From Eubacterium sp. (GTDB lineage: Bacteria; Bacillota; Clostridia; Oscillospirales; Acutalibacteraceae): a stretch of DNA of 64,000 nucleotides. Of the stretch, positions 62,338 to 64,000 are shown piece after piece (within the stretch, counting starts at the first letter, position 1; each line of letters opens with the position of its first letter). A model generated the notes under the pieces. That model made no database searches. It had not been told where the DNA came from and was given only the letters and a program-made list of their open reading frames with translations. The DNA is taken from contig JAFSRX010000009.1 in the NCBI GenBank assembly GCA_017445905.1, positions 62,001-126,000 of the forward strand, written 5' to 3'. The position numbers and the translations under genes are program-made.

Positions 62338-63951
62338 CTACACTTTACTTGCTAATTCCAAATCATTAAGAAATGACTCGATTTCGGCTTTTCTCAGTTT
62401 CATTGAAGCCATATTAACAATAACTCTTGCTGAAATAGGCATTATTTCATCAACAACAACAAGTCCGTTTTCTTTCAGTGTTGAGCCTGTTTCAACAATA
62501 TCAACTATTCCGTCTGCAAGTCCGAGAAGCGGTGCGAGTTCAACGCTTCCTTCGATTTTAATAACGGTTACATCCATTCCCTTGCTTTCAAAAAATTCCT
62601 TTGCAACCTTTGGATATTTTGATGCAATAACCTTTCTTTTATATCCCGAATAGATGTCATACCCTTCAGGACATGCAAGAGCAAAGCGGCATTTTCCGAT
62701 ATTCAGATCAATTACTTCATAGAACGACGAGCCATGTTCAACAATAGTATCTTTTCCGACTATTCCGATATCACATACACCGTGTTCAACATAGGTTATA
62801 ACATCGGGCGCCTTTGATAAAACCGCCTCATATTCATCAACAGGAAGAATGAGTCTTCTTCCCTTATTTTCAAGCTCTTTTGTATTTAAACCCATTGTTT
62901 TAAACAGTTTAATTGAGCTTTTTTCAAGTCTTCCTTTTGTAAGGGCAATTCTTAGAGGTCGCTGAGTGTTGATAGTTTCCCTCATTGCCTGGCATAAATC
63001 GGTTACCTCAACTGCAAAGCCTATCGCAGGCGCCGGCAAACCGAACTCACCGAGAAGATTATCATATCTTCCGCCCGAAAGAACTGTTAATCCCGACCCC
63101 TCTGCATAGCCTCTGAATATAACGCCTGTATAGTAGTTATTCTTTCCGAGAAGAGCAAGGTCAATCATAATATAATCGCCCAGCCCTTTTTCACAGAGAG
63201 CCTCATATATACGTTTTAAGTTCTTTAAAGCGTTTTTTGACTCCTCTTCATCAAAGAGCTTTTTCGCCTCATCAAGAACTTCCGCTCCACCGAAAAGACT
63301 CGGCAGTTTTTTAATTAGTTTAATCTCTTTGCTCTCTTCCAGTTCATCAAGCAAATCTCCGAGAGCTGAGAAGTTTTTATCTTCAATGAGTTTGACTATA
63401 TCGGATTTAACACCTGAAGGAGCGCTCATATTCTTTAAAACAGATTTTAAAAACGCCGCATTGCCTATTTCAATTTTAAAGGAATTGAAATTACATCTTT
63501 TAAGGCTTTCAACCGCCATTGAAATAACCTCAACATCAGCATCTTCGCTTCCATCTCCGATAAGCTCGATACCGCTTTGAGCAACTTCATTAGGTCTTCC
63601 GTTTAAATCATTGTTTCTCGTAAAAACATTCTGATTGTAGTAAAGACGAACGGGAAAATCCTCTTTTGAGAGCCTTGTTGCAACCATTCGCGCAATGGGC
63701 ATTGTGTTATCCGCTCTTAAAACAGTTGTTCTTCCCTTTGAATCCGTCATTTTAAACATTTCATCGGATTCAACAAGTGAGCTTTCGTTTCTGAAAACGT
63801 CGAAAAATTCTATTGATGGAGTAATAACCTTCTTATAGCTATTCTCCTTGAATAAAACAGCAAGGATTTTTTCGATATTGCGAATATCGTCGCATTCTTC
63901 AAAGAGATAATCCCTGCTTCCCTCAGGAGTTAATCTTGATAATCTTTTCAT
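62338..63951 (-). CDS. hisZG: HisZ-HisG fusion: ATP phosphoribosyltransferase with regulatory domain
   Basis: 537 residues from ATG 63951 (AAAGG upstream). Residues 1-325 are HisZ, a class II His-tRNA-synthetase-like domain (RLTPEGSRDYLFEECDDIRN, VLRADNTMPIARMVATRLSK, TGVIFRGYAEGSGLTVLSGG RYDNLLGEFG). Residues about 328-537 are short-form HisG (RIALTKGRLEKSSIKLFKTM, LADGIVDIVETGSTLKENGL). They are normally two genes; here the join at about 325-335 is a short linker. First step of histidine synthesis and its feedback target. Confidence 0.93.
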   Translation of the reverse strand: MKRLSRLTPEGSRDYLFEECDDIRNIEKILAVLFKENSYKKVITPSIEFFDVFRNESSLVESDEMFKMTDSKGRTTVLRADNTMPIARMVATRLSKEDFPVRLYYNQNVFTRNNDLNGRPNEVAQSGIELIGDGSEDADVEVISMAVESLKRCNFNSFKIEIGNAAFLKSVLKNMSAPSGVKSDIVKLIEDKNFSALGDLLDELEESKEIKLIKKLPSLFGGAEVLDEAKKLFDEEESKNALKNLKRIYEALCEKGLGDYIMIDLALLGKNNYYTGVIFRGYAEGSGLTVLSGGRYDNLLGEFGLPAPAIGFAVEVTDLCQAMRETINTQRPLRIALTKGRLEKSSIKLFKTMGLNTKELENKGRRLILPVDEYEAVLSKAPDVITYVEHGVCDIGIVGKDTIVEHGSSFYEVIDLNIGKCRFALACPEGYDIYSGYKRKVIASKYPKVAKEFFESKGMDVTVIKIEGSVELAPLLGLADGIVDIVETGSTLKENGLVVVDEIMPISARVIVNMASMKLRKAEIESFLNDLELASKV

Positions 63952-63978
63952 AATATATATACCTTTCAGCAATTCACT

Positions 63979-63990
63979 TTAGCGCGCTAA
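63979..63990. promoter_or_regulatory. Candidate operator upstream of the his operon
   Basis: TTAGCGCGCTAA, a perfect 12-bp palindrome 27 bp before the hisZG start, partly overlapped by a second one (GCTAATATGCTAGC). Similar to the palindrome at 26582-26597. A TrpR-family HisR/YerC site is a guess. Confidence 0.5.
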
Positions 63991-64000
63991 TATGCTAGCA

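Overview
This window looks like the chromosome of a low-GC, spore-forming member of the Clostridia, perhaps Oscillospirales/Ruminococcaceae-like; the genus cannot be fixed by eye. The evidence is AT-rich DNA, strong GGAGG ribosome sites, a set of endospore genes (dpaA-dpaB, spoIIGA-sigE, yabP-yabQ, a SpoVB-type flippase), an IspH-ribosomal protein S1 fusion as found in many clostridia, and HemZ, MazG, DivIC and RqcP in a Bacillus-like arrangement. Almost all genes are on the minus strand; the exceptions are dpaAB, manA plus a DUF378 gene, and an O-antigen-ligase gene. I saw no rRNA, tRNA, CRISPR array, prophage or full insertion sequence.

Region by region. (1) 1-15093: a long capsule/exopolysaccharide operon read leftwards from a perfect-consensus promoter (TTGACA-17 bp-TATAAT at 15124-15152). 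It holds a nucleotidyltransferase-like protein, a GT32-type transferase, a DegT aminotransferase, an initiating sugar-phosphate transferase, a GT4, a UDP-HexNAc dehydrogenase, a C4-epimerase, two TupA-like ATP-grasp proteins, a GT2, an EpsG-like polymerase, a CapA protein, a pyruvyltransferase fused to an Fe-S/FrhB-like module, and a cut-off GT2. The set suggests a uronic-acid polymer decorated by amide ligation and possibly pyruvate. (2) 15241-24614: fliB-CYTH-murC, then tatD, metG, a lipoprotein, nagB, vanZ and an orphan peptide-binding lipoprotein. (3) 24739-34784: an NhaC-family carrier, the divergent dpaAB, then ispH-rpsA, plsC, cmk, a BaiN/HI0933 flavoprotein and an ABC-F ATPase. (4) 34904-42157: manA, DUF378, sigE, spoIIGA, a secreted M23 peptidase behind a structured leader, a THUMP methyltransferase and divIC. 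(5) 42235-51639: yabQ, yabP, a coiled-coil protein, two paralogous membrane-anchored PpiC foldases, an O-antigen ligase, rqcP, HU, mazG and a SpoVB-like flippase; this is the Bacillus yabM-yabN-yabO-yabP-yabQ-divIC order with insertions. (6) 51702-63951: a coiled-coil protein, hemZ, an MBL hydrolase, dtd, relA, recJ, hisE, hisI, hisA, hisB, hisD and a hisZ-hisG fusion; hisE runs by overlapping reading frames into recJ and relA.

Nothing forms a clear-cut new defence or mobile system. The most unusual signals are small. Arrays of 7-bp-period tandem repeats recur after stop codons, several capped by a GC-rich palindrome. Three sporulation genes (spoIIGA, dpaA, yabQ) appear to start at ATT or ATA. 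Hairpins whose 3' arm contains the downstream ribosome-binding site precede three genes. A 112-nt long-stem leader plus terminator lies upstream of the M23 gene. One palindrome is shared by the nhaC-family gene and the his operon. A 142-bp MITE-like palindromic element lies between metG and its upstream neighbour.
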